A stretch of 21,407 nucleotides of DNA. Origin: JBNKDD01 sp050288085. Its GTDB lineage: Bacteria > Chloroflexota > Anaerolineae > Aggregatilineales > UBA3940. Below, piece after piece: positions 20,185 through 21,407 of the stretch; position 1 is the first letter of the stretch, and every line of letters starts with the position of its first letter. The DNA is taken from the NCBI GenBank assembly GCA_050288085.1, contig JBNKDD010000069.1, forward strand, positions 1 through 21,407, given 5' to 3'. The notes under the pieces were generated by a model that saw only the letters and a list, made by a program, of their open reading frames with translations, was not told the origin of the DNA and did no database searches. The translations under genes and the position numbers were made by a program.

Positions 20185-21407
20185 TCAATCAACCGCCATC
20201 CTGACCCGCGCATCAACGGCATACATACCCTGATCACCGCCCAGCACGATCAGCGGGTTGACCTCGATCTCGCTGATCTCCGGCCAATCTATCGCGATCT
20301 GGGCCAGATTGATGATCGCATCTACCACCGCTTCCCGATCCGCCGGAGGCGCACCGCGATAACCGGCCAGCAATGCGTGGGCGGCGGTTTGATCCAACAG
20401 GCTGTTGGCCTGCTTGCGGGTGAGCGGAGCCAGTTCAAACGCCACATCGCGCATCAACTCAACCTGAGTCCCGCCCGTTCCGGCCATCACCAGCGGCCCG
20501 AACTGCGGATCGCGCACCACCCCGACGATCAACTCCGCATCGCCCCGGATCATCTGCTGGACATATACCCCGTCGATGATGGTTAACTGCGGGGCATTCT
20601 GCTTTAGATGGGCCATTAATTCGTTGAAGGCGTTATCCAGTTCTACGGGGGAGTTAACGTTTAAGACCACCCCACCCACATCGGTTTTATGGCTGACACT
20701 TTCCGAGGCCAGTTTTAAGGCCACCGGGTAGCCGACCGTCTTTGCCATCGAGAGCGCCTGCTCCAGGTTGGGAGCCAGACCACAGCGCGGCGTTCTGATA
20801 TGGTAGGCGTTCAACAGGGCTTCAACCTGATCGGCGGGCAGCCAGCTGGCAGCCGCCAGCAAATTATCCGTCCGCTCCCTGACAACCTGGTTGCTGGCCT
20901 CGATCACCATCCGGGCCGTATCCATGTCGTAACCATTCACCGCCGCCGGGCTCGATTTTTCCTCCAGCGCCTCAAGCCACTGCTGCCGGTCCCACATCGC
21001 CCGCAGGGTACTCCCCAACCGCTCCGGGAAGGCGAAGTTCGGAACTTTGCGCTGGTGTAATACCTGGGTCGCTTCGCTGGTGGAGGCTAACCCCATCAAG
21101 CCGGTTAAGATCGGTTTGTGGCGGCCTAAGGGGCTGTTCGCCACCTCGCCGACCACCTCCGCCACACTGACCGGCATAAACCAGTCCTGCGGCGCTTGCA
21201 ACACCACCACCGCATCGACCGTTTCATCGGACAGCAGCGCGTCCAGGCAGATCGCGTAGGTGGCCGGGCCTGCCCCAGCCAGGATATCCACCGGGTTCTC
21301 GACACTGGCCGCCGGAAAGACTCGCTGCTGCAAATAGGCTTTAGTCTCATCGGTCAGCGGCGCTAATGTCAGCCCGGCTTCTTCCAGCGCATCGAGCGCC
21401 AGGATGC
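20185..21407 (-). CDS. ADP-forming acetyl/acyl-CoA synthetase, C-terminal part (5' end outside window)
   Basis: 406 residues are visible and the frame runs off the right edge; a TTG at 21333 is inside the gene and not the start. The first part (to about the PERLGSTLRAMW segment) is the succinyl-CoA-ligase-like domain: NPVDILAGAGPATYAICLDALL, VDAVVVLQAPQD and PILTGLMGLASTSEATQVL. The second part is an ATP-grasp domain: GYPVALKLASESVSHKTDVGGVVLNV, YVQQMIRGDAELIVGVVRDPQFGPLVMAGTGG and the metal-binding end EISEIEVNPLIV. This order (alpha then beta domain in one chain) is that of fused ADP-forming acetyl-CoA synthetases, which make ATP from acyl-CoA or form acyl-CoA reversibly. The full protein would be about 700 residues, with a CoA-binding domain beyond the edge. 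It is convergent to the HybB operon and appears independent of it. Confidence 0.9.
   Translation of the reverse strand, partial: ILALDALEEAGLTLAPLTDETKAYLQQRVFPAASVENPVDILAGAGPATYAICLDALLSDETVDAVVVLQAPQDWFMPVSVAEVVGEVANSPLGRHKPILTGLMGLASTSEATQVLHQRKVPNFAFPERLGSTLRAMWDRQQWLEALEEKSSPAAVNGYDMDTARMVIEASNQVVRERTDNLLAAASWLPADQVEALLNAYHIRTPRCGLAPNLEQALSMAKTVGYPVALKLASESVSHKTDVGGVVLNVNSPVELDNAFNELMAHLKQNAPQLTIIDGVYVQQMIRGDAELIVGVVRDPQFGPLVMAGTGGTQVELMRDVAFELAPLTRKQANSLLDQTAAHALLAGYRGAPPADREAVVDAIINLAQIAIDWPEISEIEVNPLIVLGGDQGMYAVDARVRMAVD

Overview
The window reads like a chromosomal segment of a Chloroflexota (Anaerolineae-type) bacterium. This is inferred from gene style only: Thr/Pro-rich lipoproteins, a peptidase-MA-like metalloprotease, a multihaem cytochrome plus HybA/HybB-type module, and dispersed GTAGGGGC/CCTCACCCC palindromes. 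No rRNA, tRNA, CRISPR array, insertion sequence or phage gene was seen. TGA is a normal stop in several genes here, so the genetic code looks standard.

Left part (1-7600). It opens with the C-terminus of a membrane protein (1-212). A compact plus-strand cassette follows: zinc-ribbon pseudokinase (532-1530), von Willebrand A protein with intact MIDAS (1579-2562), and a divergent adenylosuccinate-synthetase (PurA)-like enzyme starting with TTG 3 nt after the vWA stop (2566-3930). Next come a palindromic repeat, a secreted protein of the sulfatase-modifying-factor fold that lacks the FGE catalytic cysteines (4134-5108), a membrane-anchored alpha/beta hydrolase (5167-6453), and a convergent GntR/UTRA regulator (6450-7244, minus).

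Middle part (7600-12380). This holds a secreted HELSH metalloprotease with a C-terminal membrane anchor, a lipoprotein joining an extra N-terminal domain to a family-5 solute-binding protein without permease genes nearby, a nucleoside-2-deoxyribosyltransferase-like small protein, and a small zinc-ribbon protein. A composite inverted-repeat element closes the region.

Right part (12378-20024) is an extracytoplasmic electron-transfer locus. On the minus strand are a four-rhodanese lipoprotein and, upstream of it, a multihaem cytochrome lipoprotein. Divergently on the plus strand is an operon of LysR regulator, eight-haem membrane-anchored cytochrome c, Tat-exported four-cluster ferredoxin (HybA-like) and ten-helix quinone-interacting protein (HybB/NrfD-like). 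The likely electron path is quinone pool - HybB - HybA - octahaem cytochrome - multihaem lipoprotein, with the rhodanese protein handling sulfane sulfur (or selenium). No molybdopterin or hydrogenase catalytic subunit is present.

The most striking observation is in the multihaem lipoprotein. Its frame is interrupted once, by an in-frame TGA at codon 102. A perfect 6-bp stem with a GTT loop begins 11 nt after that TGA, which is the geometry of a bacterial SECIS element. The gene is best read either as an 11-haem selenocysteine-containing cytochrome or as a single-nonsense pseudogene; the sequence favours the first but does not prove it. Both divergent promoters of this locus carry the same 12-mer just after their -10 box, suggesting co-regulation.

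The right edge holds the C-terminal part of an ADP-forming acyl-CoA synthetase (minus strand, cut by the window end).
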